Assembly (NCBI GenBank): GCA_019309815.1
Contig: JAFDFO010000172.1
Span: forward strand, 1-6,101
Reading direction: 5' to 3'
DNA from: Deltaproteobacteria bacterium
Lineage (GTDB): Bacteria; Desulfobacterota; Desulfobacteria; Desulfobacterales; C00003060
DNA length: 6,101 nucleotides
The position numbers and the translations under genes were made by a program. Below the pieces are notes generated by a model. That model saw only the letters and a list, made by a program, of their open reading frames with translations, had not been told where the DNA came from and searched no databases. The first letter of the stretch is position 1. Each line of letters starts with the position of its first letter. This document shows, piece by piece, positions 1 through 4,565 of this stretch.

Positions 1-1
1 A

Positions 2-127
2 TTACAAAGATTTGAAAATCTGGTGATAGTCATACGAACTCTGTTTAGACATTTACAGGATAACTGGAAAATTCTTAAAACAAGATCGATACGGTCAGGT
101 ATTACAGTTAAGGGAAAAGGATGCTAA
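2..127 (+). CDS. Possible 3' end of an upstream gene, unrecognised (partial)
   Basis: The frame starting at base 2 is open from the window edge to a TAA at 125-127, giving about 41 residues that end in ITVKGKGC. The other two forward frames hit stops within the first 25 bases. The peptide is basic (many Arg and Lys), with a hydrophobic start (ENLVIVIRTLF). I do not recognise a family, and an open run of this length can occur by chance. If real, it is the C-terminus of a gene lying upstream of the decarboxylase pair, 141 bases before the TTG at 269. It could equally be noncoding leader sequence. Confidence 0.35.
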   Translation, partial: LQRFENLVIVIRTLFRHLQDNWKILKTRSIRSGITVKGKGC

Positions 128-159
128 AAGAATTGATAAAATGGTTCAAAAACAGACAC

Positions 160-191
160 TTGAATCCTTGACCCCTTGATTCCTCGAACCC
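160..191. repeat. Four tandem 8-bp units, TTGAWYCC type
   Basis: The bases read as four consecutive octamers: TTGAATCC (160-167), TTGACCCC (168-175), TTGATTCC (176-183) and TCGAACCC (184-191). Each differs from the consensus TTGAWYCC at no more than two positions. The array ends exactly where the hairpin arm at 192 begins. The function is unknown. It lies in the noncoding stretch ahead of the decarboxylase genes and could be a simple-repeat element or part of a transcribed leader. Confidence 0.7.
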
Positions 192-216
192 TCTTCTCCA
201 ACTAAATTGGAGAAGA
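192..216. terminator. 10-bp perfect hairpin, terminator-like or leader structure
   Basis: TCTTCTCCAA (192-201) pairs perfectly with TTGGAGAAGA (207-216) around the 5-nt loop CTAAA. No run of T follows on the plus strand (AACCTTATTATAG), so a classic Rho-independent terminator for the upstream gene is only possible, not clear. The stem is about 40% GC. It could also be a stabilising 5' leader structure for the decarboxylase transcript. The structure is certain; the function is open. Confidence 0.45.
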
Positions 217-220
217 ACCT

Positions 221-226
221 TATTAT
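221..226 (+). promoter_or_regulatory. Weak -10-like element before the decarboxylase alpha gene
   Basis: TATTAT at 221-226 resembles a sigma-70 -10 box (TATAAT) and lies about 43 bases before the TTG start at 269. The -35 spacing window falls on CCAACT inside the hairpin, which is a poor match. This is a tentative call based on the -10 element alone. Confidence 0.22.
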
Positions 227-255
227 AGAACTGTCTAGTAGAAACCGGATTGCAC

Positions 256-261
256 GGAAGG
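256..261 (+). promoter_or_regulatory. Ribosome binding site deciding the TTG start of the alpha gene
   Basis: GGAAGG at 256-261 lies 7 bases before the TTG at 269. A nearer ATG at 264 is followed at once by TGA (ATG ACT TGA), so it cannot start the gene. The first internal in-frame ATG, at 299, would remove the residues ahead of the conserved ALKEAG helix and has no comparable site. The TTG is therefore preferred. Confidence 0.6.
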
Positions 262-268
262 ACATGAC

Positions 269-717
269 TTGAAAAGAGAAGAGAGCGTTTCCAAAGGAAT
301 GCTCACAGCTTTGAAGGAGGCCGGCCTCACCTTTTTCATGGGTGTCCCGTGCAAGTTTTTCGCTGGAGTCATTTCCCACTTAGAACAAGACAAAAACGTT
401 GTCTATATCCCTATAACAAGGGAAGAAGAAGGGATTGGCATAGCGGCTGGTGCCTTTCTGGGTGGACAAATGGGGGTCTTGTTAATGCAGAATTCAGGGC
501 TGGGGAATTCTATCAATACACTCGCATCCTTGATGAGACGATTGGTGCCCAGGTTCCCATGGGAAGCGTCACCGAGCCGCTTCTAAAGGTTCTTGACGTC
601 CCCTGCTTCACATATCGGCGCCGGGAAGACCTGGTGCACCTGAAAGATCACGTCTTGCATGCCAAATCACAAGAAAAGCCCGTTGCCTTACTTGTTCATC
701 GGGAGTTCTGGGAATAG
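269..717 (+). pseudogene. comD: Sulfopyruvate decarboxylase alpha-type subunit, broken by internal deletion and frameshift
   Basis: This is the pyrimidine-binding (N-terminal) half of a split ThDP-dependent 2-oxo acid decarboxylase, which acts with the beta subunit just downstream. In the first frame, from TTG 269, GVPCKFF (about residues 25-31), TREEEGIGIAAGA (50-62; it contains the Glu expected to activate ThDP) and MQNSGLGNSINTLASL (73-88) are all characteristic. The match then stops at 532. The protein resumes one frame over with ETIGAQVPMG and runs to EFWE and the TAG at 715-717. From memory of the family, about 18 residues normally lie between these parts, including an IS-x-RG segment, so roughly 55 nt (3n+1) are missing. 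This is not a simple one-base error. AQVPMG favours sulfopyruvate over phosphonopyruvate decarboxylase, where a QH-x-x-MG motif is usual. It ends 5 nt before the beta start. Unless the gap is an assembly fault, this copy should be inactive. Confidence 0.85.
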
Positions 718-722
718 TAGCT

Positions 723-1286
723 ATGCACCGATACGACGTATTGTCACTCATTGATACTGTGCTGTCGGACCAACTGGTAATTTGCAACCTTGGAATACCT
801 TCTCAGGAATTGTATGCGATAGGGGATAAACCGAATTACTTTTATATGCTGGGTTCAATGGGCATGGTATCATCAATTGCTTTGGGCCTGGCGCTTAACA
901 CTGAGAAAACGGTAATCGCCCTTGACGGAGACGGTAGCCTCTTAATGAATCCGGGGTCCCTGGTCACTGTGGCACATCAGAACCCCCCCAACTTGAAGTG
1001 GATTGTAATAGACAACGGAAGTCATGGCTCCACGGGAAATCAGCCGACATATACAAGGAGCAAAACTTCTCTGGCTGAAATGGCCAGGGCCGCTGGGATA
1101 ACCGACATCCACGAGCTGCATACGAAGGACGCTCTCGAGGCTACGCTTAGGGAGAAAATAAAGTCGAGAGGACTCTGTTTCATTGTAGTAAAAGCAAAAC
1201 CTGGCAACCGTTCCGTTAAACCTGTTCCGCTCGACCCGGTTGCCATTCGAAATCGGTTCATGGAAGCTGAAAAAGCGGCGAATTGA
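723..1286 (+). CDS. comE: Sulfopyruvate (or phosphonopyruvate) decarboxylase beta-type subunit
   Basis: This 187-residue protein is the diphosphate-binding half of a split ThDP decarboxylase that converts 3-sulfopyruvate to sulfoacetaldehyde and CO2 in the cytoplasm. Visible hallmarks are CNLGIPSQELY (21-31), FYMLGSMGM (40-48), the ThDP/Mg motif that begins GDGS (69-72) and ends at DN (97-98), and STGNQPT (103-109). The last is typical of ComE-like proteins and supports sulfopyruvate, although phosphonopyruvate decarboxylases are close relatives. Length is normal for a free beta subunit. The ATG at 723 follows the alpha stop by 5 nt, with a weak purine-rich GGGA ahead, so translational coupling is likely. 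The gene is intact while its alpha partner is not. In methanogens this enzyme serves coenzyme M synthesis. In bacteria, sulfolactate or cysteate metabolism or a phosphonate pathway is more likely; the choice between them is inference. Confidence 0.9.
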   Translation: MHRYDVLSLIDTVLSDQLVICNLGIPSQELYAIGDKPNYFYMLGSMGMVSSIALGLALNTEKTVIALDGDGSLLMNPGSLVTVAHQNPPNLKWIVIDNGSHGSTGNQPTYTRSKTSLAEMARAAGITDIHELHTKDALEATLREKIKSRGLCFIVVKAKPGNRSVKPVPLDPVAIRNRFMEAEKAAN

Positions 1287-1316
1287 AGAACCCTGCAGCA
1301 AGCTGCAGGGTTCTTC
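1285..1316 (+). terminator. 14-bp perfect hairpin at the end of the decarboxylase beta gene
   Basis: GAAGAACCCTGCAG (1285-1298) pairs perfectly with CTGCAGGGTTCTTC (1303-1316) across the 4-nt loop CAAG. The left arm starts inside the TGA stop codon (1284-1286). The stem is A-rich on the left and T-rich on the right, the form seen in bidirectional intrinsic terminators, but the next clear T-run is only at 1337-1342. I infer that it ends or strongly attenuates the decarboxylase transcript, or protects its 3' end. The dehydrogenase gene would then need its own promoter. Confidence 0.65.
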
Positions 1317-1343
1317 GACCGTAAGGAAGTTGACCATTTTTTG

Positions 1344-1450
1344 GATTCGCTCGCTAACCTTTATCCGCCTCTGGCGGGCCGCAGCCCCGCTGAACGCCCC
1401 GCTGAACGGGATCTCTTAGGCTCCGACAAGCTACGGGGAATGCGCTCGCT
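1344..1450. repeat. GC-rich intergenic block with tandem 12-mer, small hairpins and flanking 8-bp direct repeat
   Basis: The gap between the beta gene and the dehydrogenase (1287-1497) is more GC-rich than its surroundings. It holds two exact tandem copies of CCCCGCTGAACG (1385-1396 and 1397-1408), a CCGCC-TCT-GGCGG hairpin (1365-1377) and a CCCG-CTGAA-CGGG hairpin (1398-1410). CGCTCGCT occurs at both 1348-1355 and 1443-1450 and could be read as an 8-bp target-site duplication around a block of about 90 bp. I see no credible coding frame. It resembles a small dispersed palindromic repeat of the REP or MITE kind, but a second copy is not in this window. Confidence 0.5.
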
Positions 1451-1487
1451 GGTGCGGTTCAGAGAGGGAGTGATGATTATTGTCACT

Positions 1488-1493
1488 GGAGGA
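1488..1493 (+). promoter_or_regulatory. Ribosome binding site deciding the aldehyde dehydrogenase start
   Basis: GGAGGA at 1488-1493 is a near-perfect Shine-Dalgarno sequence, 4 bases before the ATG at 1498. The longer frame from TTG 1480 would place this site inside the coding region and adds only six unconserved residues, so the ATG is the better start. Confidence 0.75.
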
Positions 1494-1497
1494 CGAT

Positions 1498-2871
1498 ATG
1501 CGCACTGATGTCGTAGTTGAGAATCCTTATACCGGGGAACTTCTTGCCACGATTCCCGGCGTAAATTCGAGTCAGATAGAAGAAATGGTTGCACGAGCCG
1601 AGGATGTTTTCAGGCGTGTTGGGCGGAACATGACGCCCTATGAAAGGTATGAGATATTGTTCTCGGTTGCCGACAAAATCCGCACGCTTCGAGAGCAGCT
1701 TGCCAAGCTGATTACCGAGGAGTCCGGAAAACCCATAAAAGACAGCTTCATAGAAGTTGACAGGGCACGTCAGACTTTCCTGTTTTCCGCAGAGGAAGCC
1801 AGGAACATACGTGGAGAATCAATCCCCTGTGACGTGACTGAGGTGCGGACAGACAAAACGGTCATGACTCGCAGGGTGCCTCTTGGGGTGGTTGCGGCCA
1901 TCACCCCTTTCAACTTCCCCCTCAACCTTGCGGCCCACAAAGTAGGACCTGCCATCGCTGCCGGAAATGCAGTGATACTCAAGCCCTCCTCCCTGGCACC
2001 TCTTACCGCGCTCCGCTTGCATGAGTTGTTCGCGGAGGCAGGCTGCCCGGAGGGTCTTTTCCAGGTTGCTATCGGCAGAGGGCCGGTTGGGGAAGCATTA
2101 GCCCTTCACAAAAAAGTCCGCCTGGTCTCTTTCACGGGGAGCGTTTCTACCGGGCAAAGACTCGCAGCAGCCATCGGCGTGAAAAGGCTGCTCTTGGAGC
2201 TGGGTGGAAACGACCCTCTCCTGATTATGCCTGATGCGGATCTTGAAGAAGCAGCGAAGACAGCAGTTGATCACGGTATGGGATCGAGTGGCCAGAGGTG
2301 CACGGCCGTAAAAAGAGTCCTGGTACACAAAGACGTGGAAGAACCTTTTACAGCCCTGGTTGTAAGTCTGGCGGAAACGCTTCGGGTTGGCGACCCTGGC
2401 AAGCCTGATACCGACCTCGGTCCCCTGATTACTGTTGAAGCAGCCATAGAGGTCGAAAGGAGAATTCACCAGGCCTTGGAAGACGGTGCCAGGCTCCTGA
2501 TCGGTGGAAAGCGGAAGGGCTCTTTTGTTGACCCAACCGTATTGACTGAAGTGAATCCGGAAAGTGAACTGGTTCAGCAGGAAACCTTCGGTCCTGTTCT
2601 CCCGATCATGAGTTTTACTGACATAGAAGAGGCAATACAAATATGCAACAGTACTGACTTTGGCCTTCAAGCAGGGGTCTTCACTAACAACATAGCCCTG
2701 GTCAAAAGGCTCTTCAATGAAATCGACGTGGGAGCTCTAATCGTTAATGGTGGTCCTGGATTTCGTATCGAACACCTTCCTTTCGGGGGAACAAAAATGA
2801 GCGGCATCGGGAGAGAGGGAGTAAAGTACGCCATAGAGGAGATGACTGAAACAAAAAGCTTGGTTTTCTGA
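1498..2871 (+). CDS. NAD(P)-dependent aldehyde dehydrogenase, phosphonoacetaldehyde/sulfoacetaldehyde type
   Basis: This 457-residue protein of the ALDH superfamily should oxidise a small aldehyde to the free acid. Catalytic features are all present from the ATG at 1498: PFNFP with Asn139, KPSS with Lys162, FTGS (212-215), LELGG with general-base Glu234, the nucleophile Cys268 in GQRCTAVKR, and ETFGP (362-366). The presence of Glu234 argues for a hydrolytic rather than CoA-acylating enzyme. GGNDP and GQRCTAVKR are reminiscent of phosphonoacetaldehyde dehydrogenase (PhnY-like). Placed next to a sulfopyruvate-type decarboxylase, sulfoacetaldehyde is an equally good substrate guess. Length is slightly short for the family (about 475-490). 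It lies 211 nt after the beta gene, past a strong hairpin, so it may be transcribed separately. Its last 24 codons and stop are repeated at 4388-4462, beyond the next gene. Confidence 0.9.
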   Translation: MRTDVVVENPYTGELLATIPGVNSSQIEEMVARAEDVFRRVGRNMTPYERYEILFSVADKIRTLREQLAKLITEESGKPIKDSFIEVDRARQTFLFSAEEARNIRGESIPCDVTEVRTDKTVMTRRVPLGVVAAITPFNFPLNLAAHKVGPAIAAGNAVILKPSSLAPLTALRLHELFAEAGCPEGLFQVAIGRGPVGEALALHKKVRLVSFTGSVSTGQRLAAAIGVKRLLLELGGNDPLLIMPDADLEEAAKTAVDHGMGSSGQRCTAVKRVLVHKDVEEPFTALVVSLAETLRVGDPGKPDTDLGPLITVEAAIEVERRIHQALEDGARLLIGGKRKGSFVDPTVLTEVNPESELVQQETFGPVLPIMSFTDIEEAIQICNSTDFGLQAGVFTNNIALVKRLFNEIDVGALIVNGGPGFRIEHLPFGGTKMSGIGREGVKYAIEEMTETKSLVF

Positions 2872-2907
2872 AAGGTACCTGGACAACTTGGCGGGTGGAG
2901 CTCAGGG
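2796..2907 (+). repeat. 112-bp direct repeat, copy 1: native 3' end of the aldehyde dehydrogenase gene plus flank
   Basis: This segment holds the last 24 codons from ATG 2797 (MSGIGREGVK onward), the TGA at 2869-2871 and 36 bases of 3' flank, including the palindrome AGGTACCT (2873-2880). It matches 4387-4498 at a constant offset of 1591 with four mismatches (2847, 2856, 2893, 2901), about 96% identity and no gaps. The two mismatches in the coding part are third-position synonymous changes (ACT/ACC, AAA/AAG). Similarity ends abruptly after TCAGGG. Confidence 0.96.
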
Positions 2908-2983
2908 TAGAGCAGCCGATTCGTAATTGCTTGCCCTCCCTTTTGGCTTCAAGCGCTTATGACACCATTGGCCGGACTTTCGG
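2883..2983. repeat. tRNA-like diverged repeat, copy A
   Basis: The 5' half resembles a tRNA with acceptor, D-arm and anticodon-arm character: GAGCTCAGGGTAGAGCA gives a perfect GCTC/GAGC D-stem, and GATTCGTAA resembles a tRNA-Thr(CGU) anticodon loop. The anticodon stem does not close well, the D-loop is short, and no GGTTCGAATCC-type T-arm follows, so it is not a functional tRNA. From 2901 to 2983 it aligns with 6006-6089 at about 70% identity (my count 58 of 83) with a single one-base gap, which shows a shared element longer than the tRNA-like part. Its start overlaps the end of the 112-bp direct repeat. Confidence 0.7.
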
Positions 2984-3033
2984 AGGAAGAATTCGTTGTT
3001 CTCAGGCATGGGGAGACGATTTTTCTTGATTAG
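2959..3033 (+). pseudogene. Short frame with RHGET motif, possible histidine-phosphatase remnant
   Basis: From ATG 2959 a 24-codon frame reads MTPLAGLSEEEFVVLRHGET and ends IFLD before TAG 3031. VVLRHGET resembles the N-terminal catalytic strand and RHG motif of the phosphoglycerate mutase/histidine phosphatase family, but nothing else of that fold follows. The frame is the same as the capA-like gene downstream; only the TAG and 12 further codons separate them. No ribosome binding site is apparent. It may be a gene scrap left by rearrangement, or a chance match. Its first bases belong to the tRNA-like repeat. Confidence 0.22.
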
Positions 3034-3069
3034 TCACTTCTCGCTTGTTCCATTCCTTCCCGTAAAAAC

Positions 3070-4269
3070 ATGATGACAACGAAGAATGACACCGCAAGAG
3101 CAAGAAGAGCAGTTGCACTCCGGACGATTTCAGTCGGCTTAATCCTGTTAGCCGTGCTCTGGGTTCTGTACGGTGACACTCTCAGCACACGGCTATTGTC
3201 CTGGCTGCCAGGCCTATCTCAAAAGAGTTTGCGCGTCCTCTTCGTAGGTGATACCAGTTTTGGGGAAAACTACCACGACAAGAAATTCTTCGAGTCCAGG
3301 GGATATGACTTCTTTCTGAAAGAACTCGACCCGCTCTTGTATCAATCGGACCTTGTGATTGCCAATCTTGAAACACCCTTGACCAATCTGGACAGGTCTT
3401 TCCTTGCGGGGAAGAAGCGATTCATACACTGGGGAGATGTGCAAAAGACCCCCAAGACCCTCCACGACCACAACATCCGCTTTGTATCTCTGGCAAACAA
3501 CCATACCTTGGACTACGGTACAGTCGGTTTGCTACAAACGCTGAAAGCGCTGAACAAAAACGACATTGCGTGGTTCGGTGCAGGTGTGGACGAACTGGAG
3601 GCATCTAAACCTTTGCGTCGAAGTTTTACCCTTGAAGACTATCCTTTTGAACTGGTAGTGGTTTCGGGCTTCGCGTATAGTCCGCGCTATGATTCGGCCT
3701 TCCATTGCTATGCCAAGGGAGACGTGGGTGGTGTGAAAATGTGGACAATGAGAAAAGCCGCTAATCAACTCCTTAGAATCCGGCAAGCCGATAATCATGC
3801 CTTTATTGTGGCCTTTCCTCACTGGGGTCAAGACTGCCAATTCAAGGCTGAGGGACAGACGAAACTCGCCCACACCCTTATCGATGCAGGTGCCGATCTT
3901 GTTATCGGTCATGGTTCACACATGTTTCAGGAAATCGAACAGTACCGGGGTCGGTGGATTATTTACAGCCTCGGCAACTTCGCCTTCAATTTTCCCGGGT
4001 CTTGTCAGAAGTTTAACGTACATCCCTTTAGCCTAACCGCGAGCCTGGAGGTGACTCGTCAGGAAGAATCTTTGGTCCTCGCACTAAAGCTCTATCCGAT
4101 CCTCAGTGATAACCTCATCTGCCACTATCAACCTCGTTTGGTGACGAGCGAAGAACTCAGCAGAATAAAGGACATTCTCATCGGGCGGAGCCTGGAACCT
4201 GCATTTCTTGAGAAGCATGTGAGGACCGGGGAAGATAAGGTGGGGCTGTTTCTTGCCCTGGGGATCTGA
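3070..4269 (+). CDS. CapA-family (PGA_cap) metallophosphatase-like protein, membrane-anchored
   Basis: This 399-residue protein has an N-terminal Arg/Lys-rich tail and one hydrophobic segment (about 18-35), so it is probably anchored with the rest outside the cytoplasm. The PGA_cap domain runs from about 54 to 310, with metal-site motifs in order: FVGDTSFG (58-65), NLETPLT (99-105), SLANNHTLDYG (140-150), HWGQ (251-254), GHGSH (280-284) and YSLGNFAFN (299-307). The fold is related to calcineurin-like phosphoesterases. CapA in Bacillus supports poly-gamma-glutamate capsule export or synthesis, but CapB and CapC are not in this window, so the substrate is unknown. The start is ATG 3070 (or 3073). 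No Shine-Dalgarno sequence is visible, and no alternative start exists between the TAG at 3031 and here. The gene lies between direct copies of the dehydrogenase 3' end and converges on an ATP-grasp ligase, a plausible functional partner. Confidence 0.92.
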   Translation: MMTTKNDTARARRAVALRTISVGLILLAVLWVLYGDTLSTRLLSWLPGLSQKSLRVLFVGDTSFGENYHDKKFFESRGYDFFLKELDPLLYQSDLVIANLETPLTNLDRSFLAGKKRFIHWGDVQKTPKTLHDHNIRFVSLANNHTLDYGTVGLLQTLKALNKNDIAWFGAGVDELEASKPLRRSFTLEDYPFELVVVSGFAYSPRYDSAFHCYAKGDVGGVKMWTMRKAANQLLRIRQADNHAFIVAFPHWGQDCQFKAEGQTKLAHTLIDAGADLVIGHGSHMFQEIEQYRGRWIIYSLGNFAFNFPGSCQKFNVHPFSLTASLEVTRQEESLVLALKLYPILSDNLICHYQPRLVTSEELSRIKDILIGRSLEPAFLEKHVRTGEDKVGLFLALGI

Positions 4270-4386
4270 AAGGCTCTCTCATAGATTCGACACCGTGGTG
4301 GTGAGTGCATATTGCTTCTAGTTAACAACAGAGAGACTTGTTGTGCTTGTGGCGTTGGTCAACACTGTTGGAAGAGTCGTCAAAAT

Positions 4387-4498
4387 AATGAGCGGCATCG
4401 GGAGAGAGGGAGTAAAGTACGCCATAGAGGAGATGACCGAAACAAAGAGCTTGGTTTTCTGAAAGGTACCTGGACAACTTGGCTGGTGGAGGTCAGGG
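4387..4498 (+). repeat. 112-bp direct repeat, copy 2: displaced 3' end of an aldehyde dehydrogenase gene
   Basis: The segment carries the last 24 codons (MSGIGREGVK to KSLVF), the TGA at 4460-4462 and 36 bases of flank, ungapped against 2796-2907. Nothing before 4387 resembles the dehydrogenase, so this is an orphan gene end about 118 bases after the capA-like stop. The frame is open upstream to a TAG at 4319, giving a 46-codon chimeric frame with a hydrophobic stretch (LVVLVALVNTVGRVVKI) but no good start or ribosome site; I do not call it a gene. The rest of the 4270-4565 gap shows only a weak 6-bp inverted repeat (CTATGT 4524-4529, ACATAG 4546-4551) and no clear terminator for either converging gene. 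Confidence 0.95.
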
Positions 4499-4565
4499 CT
4501 GAACCATCGGGCCGCAACGTGAGCTATGTTTGACGAAAGAAGCGGACATAGAATGGCCCTGCCTT

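Noticed and set aside
269..717. Programmed ribosomal frameshift producing the full alpha subunit
   Set aside because: No slippery heptamer is visible at the junction (TCCTTGATGAG), and a one-base slip would still leave about 18 conserved residues missing.
1361..1594. Minus-strand 77-codon frame across the GC-rich block and the dehydrogenase start
   Set aside because: Low-complexity Arg/Ser/Gly-rich translation arises from the GC-rich repeats and runs into the real gene. No start signal is visible.
2098..2670. Long antisense frame (190 codons) inside the dehydrogenase gene
   Set aside because: The sense strand carries a complete, motif-rich ALDH. The antisense frame has no recognisable domain and is explained by codon bias of the real gene.
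2872..2960. Functional tRNA-Thr(CGU) gene downstream of the dehydrogenase
   Set aside because: The D-arm and anticodon loop look right, but the anticodon stem has mismatches, the D-loop is short, and there is no T-arm or closing acceptor strand. It was recorded as a tRNA-like repeat instead.
2872..3069. Integron-type attC recombination sites flanking the capA-like gene
   Set aside because: I looked for RYYYAAC and GTTRRRY core sites in the right spacing at both flanks and did not find them. There is also no integrase in the window.
4312..4533. A 73-residue plus-strand frame after the capA-like gene
   Set aside because: It reads through the duplicated dehydrogenase end in a different frame from the true one, so it is a by-product of the repeat.
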